Below are positions 1 through 6,888 of a stretch of 14,328 nucleotides of DNA, piece by piece (position 1 is the stretch's first letter; every line of letters starts with the position of its first letter). The stretch is from positions 1 through 14,328 of the forward strand of contig CAZWVH010000069.1 of the NCBI GenBank assembly GCA_964636945.1. Direction: 5' to 3'. Under the pieces are notes generated by a model. The model ran no database searches, was not told the origin of the DNA, and was given only the letters and a program-made list of their open reading frames with translations. Position numbers and translations under genes: made by a program. Origin of the DNA: CAZADA01 sp964636945 (GTDB lineage Bacteria > Pseudomonadota > Alphaproteobacteria > Caulobacterales > Maricaulaceae).

Positions 1-88
1 TGAGCCCATCGCCCCCTGGGTCCCACCGATCTCGCTGTGCTCGACGGTGGGAAGCGCCCGTCATGTCGGCAGTGGAGAGAGGGCGCAT
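1..88 (-). CDS. Possible 5' fragment of a leftward gene, unrecognised
   Basis: On the minus strand an ATG at position 88 is preceded by a GGGAGG Shine-Dalgarno-like sequence, and the frame stays open to the window edge (29 codons, beginning MRPLSTADMTGASHRR). It would lie 30 bp downstream of the TraB/GumN gene on the same strand. The SD-to-ATG spacing is short (3 nt), third-position GC is not decisive (roughly two thirds), and I recognise no domain. An overlapping ATG at 118 opens another frame. This is a weak call, and the region may simply be intergenic. Confidence 0.25.
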   Translation of the reverse strand, partial: MRPLSTADMTGASHRRAQRDRWDPGGDGL

Positions 89-118
89 GCACCTCCCGGC
101 AATACCGATGCTCCCCCA

Positions 119-1231
119 TCACGGCCCCGCCACCGTGACACCGGCTGTAGTCAAGCGATCCATCACGCCGATCTCCGGCGAAAGCCAGGACTGAGCCGAC
201 ACCACCGCCAAGCGCTCGCCGGGGCGCTCCAATTCCTCCAACAAGCGCGCAGTCCAGACATCGCGATCCACAAACTCGCCCGATTGCCGGCCCTTCAGCG
301 TGCTCAAGCCGCCCAATTGCGCCTCCAGGCCACGCAAACAGCCGCGGCGTTCCGGCACGGTGGGCGCAGTGGCGCGCAAGGTGTCCACATCCCCGCGCGC
401 CCAGGCGTCCGAGGCGGCGGCGTGCAGGGGAATGTCCTCAGTAGCGAAAGCCAACGCCTCACGGACGCATAGCTCGTTGAGGTCGCGCGGAAAGCGCCGG
501 GCTTCACGCATGATGGCCTTCACATCAGCGATATGCAGATCGTATTGGGCGGTGGATTCGCGTTTGACTCCTGCGCGGCGGGCCAGGCGGCGCACTTGGT
601 CGACAATGTCTTCATTGTGCTCAAGCCCGGCGCCGGCCATGGCCGCCTCTTGCATGCGCGCGGCTTGGAAGAAGGGGTGCAGGCGTTTGTCGGCGAGGTC
701 TTGACGTTCGTCGGCCACGTCGGCTTGGTCCACTTCGATCAGACCGGGCCCGTCGGCGCGTTCGCGCGCCTGGTCAGCCGCTTCAGCCTGGGCCCAGGCG
801 GCCTGAAAGTCGGCCGCCAGTTTAGGATCGATCACGTCTTCCAATGCGCGGCCGCGCGGCATGTTGATCCGTCCACGCCGGAAAATCATGGTTTGCGTGA
901 AGATACTGGCGAGCCGCGTGCGATCAGCGGCGCTGGCGGTGAGGTCAAAATCGGAAATCACCACATCCACGTCTTCCAGCACGGCGCGCACGGCGCTGTC
1001 ATTCCAGCTAACCCCGTCTTGCAGGAAAGTGGGGAGGGCCAGCACGTGGATGACGGTGTCGGCATCGCTCACCGTCCACAGGCGCGGGCCGGGCGTGCGC
1101 ACGCCGCGCACCACCATGCGATCCATGGTGGGCTCGTCGGACGGCGATTGCGCCTGGGTGGCGGGGGCAAGCCCAATCGCCATGCCAGCCAAAGCCATTG
1201 CCGTCATGAGTATCGTGTGTATCCGCCTCAT
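119..1231 (-). CDS. Secreted TraB/GumN-family protein (degenerate motif)
   Basis: Predicted 370-aa exported protein. The start at 1231 is chosen because it begins a clear signal peptide: MRRIHT, a hydrophobic stretch of about 17 residues, then an ATQA|Q cleavage-like site near residue 27. Further upstream the frame runs into the neighbouring gene and looks non-coding. The mature part opens with a strand pair typical of TraB/GumN (PF01963) proteins (PRLWTVSDADTVIHVLALP, then DGVSWNDSAVRAVLEDVDVVI). It continues as a long helical region rich in Ala, Glu and Arg and ends with a conserved-looking segment (RNxxW-like spacing is replaced by DRDVWTARLLEEL, then RLAVVSAQSWLSPEIGVMDRL). In bacterial members the first block normally reads like LGTxHxLP; here the G-T-x-H part is absent, so metal-dependent activity known for the TIKI branch is doubtful. 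It starts 22 bp after the HEAT-like gene and is probably co-transcribed with it. The family call rests on pattern recall; function is unknown. Confidence 0.7.
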   Translation of the reverse strand: MRRIHTILMTAMALAGMAIGLAPATQAQSPSDEPTMDRMVVRGVRTPGPRLWTVSDADTVIHVLALPTFLQDGVSWNDSAVRAVLEDVDVVISDFDLTASAADRTRLASIFTQTMIFRRGRINMPRGRALEDVIDPKLAADFQAAWAQAEAADQARERADGPGLIEVDQADVADERQDLADKRLHPFFQAARMQEAAMAGAGLEHNEDIVDQVRRLARRAGVKRESTAQYDLHIADVKAIMREARRFPRDLNELCVREALAFATEDIPLHAAASDAWARGDVDTLRATAPTVPERRGCLRGLEAQLGGLSTLKGRQSGEFVDRDVWTARLLEELERPGERLAVVSAQSWLSPEIGVMDRLTTAGVTVAGP

Positions 1232-1253
1232 CCGATCGTCGTGGCCTGAGCTG

Positions 1254-2438
1254 TCATCGACCTTCCAGATAGGCTTTGAAGGTGTCCCGCGTCTCCGGCA
1301 AGCCAAAGTTGCGCAACAATGTCGACCAATTGAGGAACTGACCGTCCATATCGCCGTTGAGCGACCAGATCCCATGCTCCCGCAATACCTCAAGCCCACG
1401 CCTTTGCATGGGTGTGAGGGCGCTGGCTGGCAAGTCTTTGTAAGTGCGTACGCCCTTTGGCGTAATAAACCGGATGAGCGCTGCGGCGATAGACACGCCG
1501 CTCATGGCGCTTGCGCCGCGCAGACCCACCGCGAAGGCGTCGATCCACGTCTCGGTGGGTTCGGTAACGTATTCGCGGATCAGATCAATGGCGATGAACG
1601 TGGCTTGGCTCCACCAGGTCTCACGCAGCACCTGAGAGCGTTCGTCCTTGCCGCGTGGCGATGCCCAATGGGCGAGGCCGTAAACCAGCGGTTCGCGCAA
1701 GTCGTGGATGGTGTGCGCCTCGGCGATGGCCGTGGCCGCAGCGAAGCGCTCCAGCCGGTCATCGGCATTAAGCGCGGGCGCAATCTCATCCAGCCGATCG
1801 GTGCGGTCCAGACAGCGATCCATCAGCGCCAGAGTGAAATACGTTGCGCAGCGCACGTCTTGGTCGCGATCATTGAGGCGGGACACGACGGCTTTGCGCG
1901 CCGTTGGTTCATCGGGACACAGGAATGCGGCGGCGTACATGGCGGAAATCGCTATGGGAGGGCTTTGGTCCGCGATATGGGGAATGATCTCGCTGCGCCG
2001 CGATTGGATTTTTTCGTAAAGATCGAGCGCGATGTACGGATCGCAGTAAAACTCCACCTGGCGAATGGATTTGCCGTCCAGATAGTCCTCCAACGCCGCG
2101 ATGTGTTTGGCTGGCGCCGCTCCGAACGGGAAATACTCCTCCTCATAGCCCAGCGCCAAATTCACCAGATAGCGCAAAATAAACGAGCGCGAGGGACAAT
2201 CAGGATGGGCGAGCATGTCGTAAAGCGGATCGATGGCGTACAGTGTGGCGTGAAATCGTCCGCCCTGATGGAAGATATTGCCATAGAGCGCCCAGATCGC
2301 GTCCTTGCGCGCTCCTTCGTCGCCCGACATCAGTTTGCGCAAATGCTTGGGGACGCCTTTGGCCGAGCCATAGGCGTCCGAGGTCCGCTCCCAAGCTTTG
2401 GGATCTCCGAAACTAATCTGTTTGCGCCAATCGCCCAT
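1254..2438 (-). CDS. HEAT-repeat-like hypothetical protein
   Basis: Predicted 394-aa soluble protein with no signal peptide or membrane helix. I chose the ATG at 2438 because AAGGCGG lies just upstream; an ATG at 2474 would add 12 residues but has no ribosome binding site. The protein is a series of short amphipathic helices. The segment RKDAIWALYGNIFHQGGRF followed by an Ala/Leu-rich helix resembles bacterial proteins annotated as HEAT-repeat domain proteins, where ALYGNIxHQG recurs near the N terminus. Later blocks such as DRDQDVRCATYFTLALM and DDRLERFAAATAIAEAH have the D-x-x-x-R spacing of HEAT/PBS-lyase repeats. Such folds are protein-binding scaffolds; no catalytic motif is visible. It is the first gene of a leftward pair with the TraB/GumN gene and diverges from the acetyltransferase gene. 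Its partner and role are unknown. Confidence 0.75.
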   Translation of the reverse strand: MGDWRKQISFGDPKAWERTSDAYGSAKGVPKHLRKLMSGDEGARKDAIWALYGNIFHQGGRFHATLYAIDPLYDMLAHPDCPSRSFILRYLVNLALGYEEEYFPFGAAPAKHIAALEDYLDGKSIRQVEFYCDPYIALDLYEKIQSRRSEIIPHIADQSPPIAISAMYAAAFLCPDEPTARKAVVSRLNDRDQDVRCATYFTLALMDRCLDRTDRLDEIAPALNADDRLERFAAATAIAEAHTIHDLREPLVYGLAHWASPRGKDERSQVLRETWWSQATFIAIDLIREYVTEPTETWIDAFAVGLRGASAMSGVSIAAALIRFITPKGVRTYKDLPASALTPMQRRGLEVLREHGIWSLNGDMDGQFLNWSTLLRNFGLPETRDTFKAYLEGR

Positions 2439-2473
2439 GACCGCCTTATGGCAAGGCAAGTCGCGCTTGGCCA

Positions 2474-2488
2474 CGGGTCAACGACCCG
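2474..2488. promoter_or_regulatory. Inverted repeat in the divergent promoter region
   Basis: CGGGTC-AAC-GACCCG is a perfect 6-bp inverted repeat with a 3-nt centre, located between the divergent HEAT-like gene (start 2438) and the acetyltransferase gene (start 2532). The position suits an operator or a short hairpin in a 5' leader. No confident -35/-10 pair is visible for either gene, and no second copy was seen in the window. Weak evidence. Confidence 0.25.
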
Positions 2489-2531
2489 AATCGCACGACC
2501 TTGATCTTGATCGCCTTAGAAAGACGAGACC

Positions 2532-3155
2532 ATGCCCATCCCTGACCCACTCAACCGCGAACCACTGCCTGGCCAGCCCTCTGTGGTGTTTCTTAAGGCG
2601 GTGGTCACCAGCCCCAAGATCGAAGTGGGCGAGTACAGTTACTATCACTCGTTCACAGACCCTGAGGGCTTTGAAAACAATGTCCGTTATGCGTTCGATT
2701 TTATCGATGACAAGCTGGTGATCGGTAAATTCTGTTCCATTGCCGATGGCGCGGTGTTTCTGCTCAATGGCGGCAATCACAATATTGAGGCCGTGTCGTC
2801 CTTCCCGTTTTTCATTTTTGGGGGCGATTGGTCTGACGCCCGTGCGGCGGAGGTCAATCGCGGCTCGATCATCGTTGGGCATGATGTGTGGATCGGCCAT
2901 GACGCCACAATTCTGCCCGGCGTGACCATTGGTCATGGCGCGGTGGTCGGCGCCAAGTCCGTGGTGACGGCTAATGTTCGCGACTATGCGGTGGTGGCGG
3001 GCAATCCGGCCCGCGAGGTGAAGCGACGGTTCTGCGATGCAGATGTGGAGCGCTTGCTCAAGGCCGCGTGGTGGGATTGGCCGATCGAAATGATTACCGA
3101 GCATGTGAACGCGCTCGCCAAGGGCGATGTCAGCGCGATTGTGGGGGCGCGATGA
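2532..3155 (+). CDS. CatB/Vat-type (XAT) O-acetyltransferase
   Basis: Predicted 207-aa cytosolic enzyme of the left-handed beta-helix (hexapeptide repeat) xenobiotic acetyltransferase family, which transfers acetyl from acetyl-CoA to hydroxyls of substrates such as chloramphenicol or streptogramin A. The visible order fits the family: an N-terminal segment with SYYHSFTDPEGFENNVRY, then IGKFCSIADGAVFLLNGGNHN, where His83 matches the catalytic His in the NGxNH motif of Vat(D)/CatB. The F-x-F-GGDW loop follows, then hexapeptide coils (GSIIVGHDVWIGHDATILPG, TIGHGAVVGAKSVVTANV), the YAVVAGNPAREVKRRF exit typical of the fold, and a C-terminal helix with WWDWP. Length is normal. The upstream AAGACGAG is only a modest ribosome binding site. 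Many chromosomal members are of unknown substrate, so a resistance role is not implied. It stands divergent from the HEAT-like gene and about 190 bp ahead of the barrel gene. Confidence 0.88.
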   Translation: MPIPDPLNREPLPGQPSVVFLKAVVTSPKIEVGEYSYYHSFTDPEGFENNVRYAFDFIDDKLVIGKFCSIADGAVFLLNGGNHNIEAVSSFPFFIFGGDWSDARAAEVNRGSIIVGHDVWIGHDATILPGVTIGHGAVVGAKSVVTANVRDYAVVAGNPAREVKRRFCDADVERLLKAAWWDWPIEMITEHVNALAKGDVSAIVGAR

Positions 3156-3349
3156 TGTCAACGTCCCGTACCGCACCGGGCGTACCTCCTAATTGGCGGC
3201 CTTAGTCACAGCTATCCCCGCGCGATCACAATTCGAGAAGTCCAAACTAACGTCTCAAATCCGCCGCAAACACGAGGCAATCGCGCGTCTGGCGATGTCC
3301 GCGATCAGGGGAGGGGCCGCGACCGCCGTTTGGTTGAAGGAGGGTATTC

Positions 3350-4129
3350 ATGAAGATTTTGTCTCAGCTTGGTATGGCCTCATTGAGCGCGTTGGCGATG
3401 GTGGGGGTGGCAGTCGCTCAGACGGACACTGGCGGCTATGTCGAAGGTTCGTACAGCTTTATCGACGCCGACATTGGACCATTTAGCGAAGACGGTAACG
3501 CCTATGGCGGTTTCGGCGCCTTCGCGGCCCCGCTGACCAACTCACTCAGCTTTCAAGTCGACGGCGGCGTGAACGTTTTGGATTTCGACGGTGACGACAC
3601 CGAGACTTTCTTCGGTCAAGGTCACATCTTCTTCAATCGCTCGGACCGACACGCATTTGGCGGCGGCGTGACGGTTGCTGATTCAGACGAGCTATTGGGC
3701 GAGACGCTGTTTGGCGGCAACGTGGAAGGTGATTTCTTCCTGGGCAATCTGACCATTGGCGGTGAAGCCGGCTATTACGATGTGGATGAAGCTTCGATCT
3801 ACGGCATCAGCGGCGGCGCTGACTATTTTCTGTCCGACAGCCTCAGGGTGGGCGGCAACGCCAGCTTTGGCACAATTGACGGCGACGGGTCGAGCGAAGC
3901 TGATTTCTATGGCTTTGAAGGCGAGGGCGAATGGCTGATGTCGCAATTCCCGTTAAGCTTTGTTGCCTCGGTGTCCTACAATGAGCTGGACGACGCCAAT
4001 GTCGATTTCACGACCATTCGTCTTGGCGTGCGGTACCACTTCGGCATTGACGACTTGATTACGTTGGACCGCCGTGGCGCGTCACGTGATGGCGGCGGGA
4101 ACATTCTCAAAACGGTACTGTTCCAGTAG
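3350..4129 (+). CDS. Outer-membrane beta-barrel protein
   Basis: Predicted 259-aa precursor with a clean signal peptide (MKILSQLGMASLSALAM, cleavage near AVA|Q at residue 23). An AAGGAGGG ribosome binding site sits 5 nt before the ATG, which fixes the start. The mature protein is a run of alternating hydrophobic/polar strands with aromatic belts and Gly/Asp-rich turns (for example GYVEGSYSFIDADIG, FFLGNLTIGGEAGYYDVDEA, LRVGGNASFGTIDGDG). It is strongly acidic with no cysteine, as expected of a small porin-like outer-membrane barrel. The last strand appears to be TTIRLGVRYHFG, which carries the usual near-terminal Phe. About 27 further residues (IDDLITLDRR ... LKTVLFQ) follow it, so the chain does not end at the barrel. 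The roughly 195 bp upstream contain no other gene I can support. Function (pore, adhesin or structural) cannot be read from the sequence. Confidence 0.8.
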   Translation: MKILSQLGMASLSALAMVGVAVAQTDTGGYVEGSYSFIDADIGPFSEDGNAYGGFGAFAAPLTNSLSFQVDGGVNVLDFDGDDTETFFGQGHIFFNRSDRHAFGGGVTVADSDELLGETLFGGNVEGDFFLGNLTIGGEAGYYDVDEASIYGISGGADYFLSDSLRVGGNASFGTIDGDGSSEADFYGFEGEGEWLMSQFPLSFVASVSYNELDDANVDFTTIRLGVRYHFGIDDLITLDRRGASRDGGGNILKTVLFQ

Positions 4130-4146
4130 CCGCGCTTAGACTTGGG

Positions 4147-4180
4147 CTTGGCGATCCCTCGATCGAACCGGATCGCCAAG
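4147..4180 (+). terminator. 11-bp inverted repeat after the barrel gene, possible terminator
   Basis: CTTGGCGATCC and GGATCGCCAAG form a perfect 11-bp stem with a 12-nt loop, starting 17 bp after the barrel gene's stop codon. The place and stability suit a transcription terminator or an mRNA 3'-end stabilising hairpin. No run of T follows (the next bases are CGACATTC), so it is not a textbook intrinsic terminator. Confidence 0.45.
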
Positions 4181-4252
4181 CGACATTCACAAACTGTTGA
4201 TGCGGCCGCGCCAGGGGCTGGGAGTGCTGCGGATAGCTGCTAAGACCAGCGT

Positions 4253-5449
4253 ATGAACGCATCAACCTATGTCTCCCATCTGAGCTGTTCCATGGACGGG
4301 TCGGATTATCCCGCCGACCAGATTCATGGCTTGTCCGACGACGGATGGCCGCTTCTGGTCCATTACGACCTTGAAGCAATCAAACGCCATGCCGACCGCG
4401 ATACTGTGTGGGCGCGCCACAACGGGTTCTGGAAATGGCGCGAACTGCTGCCCGTTCGGCGAGACGCCAATGTGGTCGCATTGGGCGAGATCGACACGCC
4501 GCTCATCCCTATTCGCGGCGCCCCCAATTTGTTGGTGAAGGACGAGGGCCGCCTGCCCACCGGCTCCTTTAAGGCGCGCGGATTGGCGCTGGCGGTTTCC
4601 ATGGCAAAGGAGTTGGGCGTTGAGCATCTCGCCATGCCCACCAATGGCAATGCCGGGGCGGCGTTGTCGGCTTACGCGTCGCGGGCCGGTATCACTTCCA
4701 CTGTGGTTTGTCCCGACGATACGCCGGAGATCAATATCCAGGAAACCGCCTTACAAGGCGCCACAGTTTTGCGCGCCAACGGCCTGATTCATCAGTGCGG
4801 CGCGTGGGTGCGCGAACGCGCTGGCGATGGTCGCAATGGGACTTGGTTTGATGTGTCCACGCTTAAAGAGCCCTATCGGATCGAGGGCAAAAAAACCATG
4901 GGCCTGGAGCTCGCCGCCCAATTGGGTTGGACGCTTCCCGATGTGATCTTCTATCCCACCGGTGGGGGCACGGGCCTCATTGGCATGTGGAAAGCGTTTG
5001 CTGAGTTGGAGGCGCTGGGCTGGTTGGAGGATGCAAAGAAGCCGAAAATGGTGGCCGTTCAAGCTGAGGGTTGTGCGCCCATCGTTAAAGCGTACGAGGC
5101 CGGCGAGCGCCACGCTCCGGCATGGGAGAACGCGTCCACCATTGCAGCTGGCATTCGTGTTCCCAAAGCCATCGGCGATTTTTTGATCCTCGATGCGGTA
5201 CGCGAGAGCGGAGGCTGGGCCCAGGCGGTGAGCGATCATGCGCTGATGGCGGCGCGCGCCGAAGTTGCACGCGAAGACGGTTTGCTATTGTGCCCTGAAG
5301 GTGCTGCGTGCGTGGCGGCTTATGATGTCGCATTGGCAGATGGGCGCATTGACGGCCACGAAACCGCCATCGTGTTCAATTGCGCCACGGGACTTAAATA
5401 TCCAATGCCCCACGCGGGAGAAGCGCTGGACTTGTTTACCAGCTCCTAA
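4253..5449 (+). CDS. Threonine synthase-like PLP-dependent enzyme (fold type II)
   Basis: Predicted 398-aa cytosolic enzyme. Threonine synthase converts O-phosphohomoserine to threonine with pyridoxal phosphate. Evidence in order: an N-terminal cap (SHLSCSMDGSDYPADQIHGL) that occupies the place of the CxxC zinc-ribbon-like start of class-I enzymes but has a single Cys; GEIDTPLIPI; LVKDEGRLPTGSFKARG with the Schiff-base lysine at K107; PTNGNAGAALSAYASRAG, the substrate-carboxylate loop, which is usually S-x-GN-T/A-G; the phosphate-binding loop GGGTGLIGMW beginning at G237; and EGAACVAAYDVAL near the C terminus. Canonical thrC proteins carry SCGNTG or similar; the variant PTNGNAG loop leaves open another amino-acid ammonia-lyase or synthase substrate. 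It is transcribed in the same direction as the BCKDH operon but separated from it by about 200 bp, so co-transcription is uncertain. No strong ribosome binding site precedes the ATG. Confidence 0.82.
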   Translation: MNASTYVSHLSCSMDGSDYPADQIHGLSDDGWPLLVHYDLEAIKRHADRDTVWARHNGFWKWRELLPVRRDANVVALGEIDTPLIPIRGAPNLLVKDEGRLPTGSFKARGLALAVSMAKELGVEHLAMPTNGNAGAALSAYASRAGITSTVVCPDDTPEINIQETALQGATVLRANGLIHQCGAWVRERAGDGRNGTWFDVSTLKEPYRIEGKKTMGLELAAQLGWTLPDVIFYPTGGGTGLIGMWKAFAELEALGWLEDAKKPKMVAVQAEGCAPIVKAYEAGERHAPAWENASTIAAGIRVPKAIGDFLILDAVRESGGWAQAVSDHALMAARAEVAREDGLLLCPEGAACVAAYDVALADGRIDGHETAIVFNCATGLKYPMPHAGEALDLFTSS

Positions 5450-5557
5450 GGGCTCGTGCGTCAGACTAGGCGGAACACGGGCATAAAAGCCCGCTGGGCG
5501 CGATGGTGTGGAGTGATCCAAGTGTTCCGATGCGCTGCACTGCGGAAAGATTATGCT

Positions 5558-5595
5558 GCAAGTGCGCTATATAGGGATGTGTCTTGCGCACTTGC
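5558..5595. promoter_or_regulatory. 10-bp inverted repeat upstream of the BCKDH operon
   Basis: GCAAGTGCGC (5558-5567) and GCGCACTTGC (5586-5595) are perfect inverted copies separated by 18 nt, with arm starts 28 bp apart. The right arm also overlaps a direct repeat CTTGCGC-A-CTTGCGC (5583-5597). It lies 53 bp before the bkdA1 start codon. Branched-chain dehydrogenase operons are commonly controlled by Lrp/AsnC-type BkdR or by LiuR/LiuQ-like regulators, but I cannot assign this site to any of them. It could alternatively form a leader hairpin. Confidence 0.45.
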
Positions 5596-5596
5596 G

Positions 5597-5606
5597 CTCA
5601 ATTGAG
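5597..5606. promoter_or_regulatory. Palindrome CTCAATTGAG in the bkd leader
   Basis: A perfect 10-bp palindrome directly follows the right arm of the larger inverted repeat and lies 41 bp upstream of the bkdA1 start. It may be a second protein-binding site or part of the same operator. A palindrome this short can occur by chance. Confidence 0.25.
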
Positions 5607-5647
5607 AGGATATTAAGTCAATAGTGACCGGGATAGGGAGAAAGAAT

Positions 5648-6877
5648 ATGGCTGCACTGGATATGAGTATGGTTGTGCCGGCGCCCAAAGCTCGGCCAGG
5701 CGATGCACCCGATTTCTCCGCTATTGAGATTCCGGAGGCTGGCAAACTGGCCTGTCCGTCCGTTGATGCTGACGCCGCCGATTTGCATCACTTGGCCTTC
5801 GATCTGGTCCGCGTGCTCAACCACAATCACGACGCCGTTGGAGAATGGAACCCCCATCTTGACGCGGACACCCTGATCCAAGGGCTCAAAACGATGGTGC
5901 TTACGCGCCAGTATGACGAGCGCATGCTGAAAATGCAGCGCACCAAACGCATGTCGTTTTACATGAAATCGCTTGGTGAAGAGGCGGTGGCGGTGGCTGC
6001 GGCCATGGCGCATCGGCCTGACGACATGTTTTTCCCCTCCTACCGTCAGCAGGGCGCGCTGATTCAGCGTGGCGCGGACATTGTGGACATGATGTGCCAC
6101 TGCATTTCAAATCAGCGCGACAATCTGAAGGGCCGCCAATTGCCGGTGCACTATGCGCGCGCTGACCTGAACTGGTTTTCGATTTCGGGCAATTTGGGAA
6201 CCCAATTCCCACAAGCTGTCGGCTGGGCGATGGCCTCGGCCATGCGCAAAGAAGACCGTATCGCCGCCAGCTGGATTGGCGACGGCACCACGGCGGAGGG
6301 AGATTTTCATTCGGCCTGCGTCCTGGCCTCCACCTACAACGCGCCTGTGATCCTGAATGTGGTGAATAATCAGTGGGCGATCTCCATGTTCCAGGGAATT
6401 TCCAAGGGACGCGCGCCCACTTTTGCGTCGCGCGCCATTGGGTACGGCATGCCTGGCATTCGAGTGGACGGAAACGATTTCTTGGCGGTGTACGCTGCAA
6501 CTCAATGGGCGGCGGACCGTGCGCGCCAAGGCCATGGCCCCACGCTGATCGAAACCTACACCTATCGCGGTGAAGCCCATTCCACGTCTGATGATCCCGC
6601 CCGCTACCGTCCCAAGGATGAGTGGAAATCTTGGCCGCTGGGCGATCCGGTGGAGAGGCTGAAACAGCATTTGATCGGGCAGGGGGCGTGGAGCGAAGAG
6701 CGACATCAAAACTGGGATGATGAATGCCGCGAACGCGTGTCGGCCGCCTGGAAAGAGTCCATTGGGCTTGGCACGCTGGAAGAAGGGCCGCATTCGCCAG
6801 TGCCGAGCATTTTTGAGGACGTGTACAAAGAGCAAGATTGGCGGCTGCGCCGTCAGCGCCAAGATCTGGGCGTTTAA
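5648..6877 (+). CDS. bkdA1: 2-oxoisovalerate dehydrogenase E1 alpha subunit
   Basis: Predicted 409-aa alpha subunit of the thiamine-diphosphate E1 of the branched-chain 2-oxoacid dehydrogenase complex, which decarboxylates the 2-oxoacids of Val, Leu and Ile and passes the acyl group to lipoyl-E2. The start at 5648 has AGGGAG 7 nt upstream. A GTG at 5624 would add eight residues and is less likely. Seen: the long N-terminal arm of Pseudomonas-type BkdA1; MSFYMKSLGEEAVAVA; FPSYRQQGAL; LKGRQLPVHY; the ThDP/Mg motif starting GDG at 211 and ending near N240-N241; and the phosphorylation-loop-like YRGEAHSTSDDPARYR (Ser312, Ser314). The C-terminal FEDVYKEQDWRLRRQRQ(D/E)LGV is nearly the same as I recall for Pseudomonas BkdA1, and the length is almost identical to that protein. 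It is the first gene of a tightly spaced operon; bkdA2 follows 11 bp later. No frameshift or missing residue is seen. Confidence 0.95.
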   Translation: MAALDMSMVVPAPKARPGDAPDFSAIEIPEAGKLACPSVDADAADLHHLAFDLVRVLNHNHDAVGEWNPHLDADTLIQGLKTMVLTRQYDERMLKMQRTKRMSFYMKSLGEEAVAVAAAMAHRPDDMFFPSYRQQGALIQRGADIVDMMCHCISNQRDNLKGRQLPVHYARADLNWFSISGNLGTQFPQAVGWAMASAMRKEDRIAASWIGDGTTAEGDFHSACVLASTYNAPVILNVVNNQWAISMFQGISKGRAPTFASRAIGYGMPGIRVDGNDFLAVYAATQWAADRARQGHGPTLIETYTYRGEAHSTSDDPARYRPKDEWKSWPLGDPVERLKQHLIGQGAWSEERHQNWDDECRERVSAAWKESIGLGTLEEGPHSPVPSIFEDVYKEQDWRLRRQRQDLGV

Positions 6878-6888
6878 GAGGAGCCGTC

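Noticed and set aside
533..2504. Long open frames on the plus strand opposite the TraB/GumN and HEAT-like genes
   Set aside because: They are antisense shadows of high-GC genes; their translations are low-complexity mixtures without domains, while the minus-strand products have a signal peptide, ribosome binding site and recognisable folds.
2478..3176. A 232-codon minus-strand frame opposite the acetyltransferase gene
   Set aside because: The plus-strand frame carries the full hexapeptide-repeat acetyltransferase with its catalytic motif; the antisense product is His/Arg-rich with no ribosome binding site.
3152..3205. A 17-codon frame starting ATGATG over the acetyltransferase stop codon
   Set aside because: The ATGA overlap resembles translational coupling, but the frame ends after 17 codons and shows no similarity to anything; most likely chance or the remnant of a lost gene start.
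3193..3486. Frame of 97 codons overlapping the start of the barrel gene
   Set aside because: The barrel gene has a perfect ribosome binding site and signal peptide in another frame; this one is a shadow.
5478..5493. Hairpin CGGGC-ATAAAA-GCCCG after the threonine synthase-like gene
   Set aside because: Only a 5-bp stem and no following T run; too weak to call a terminator.
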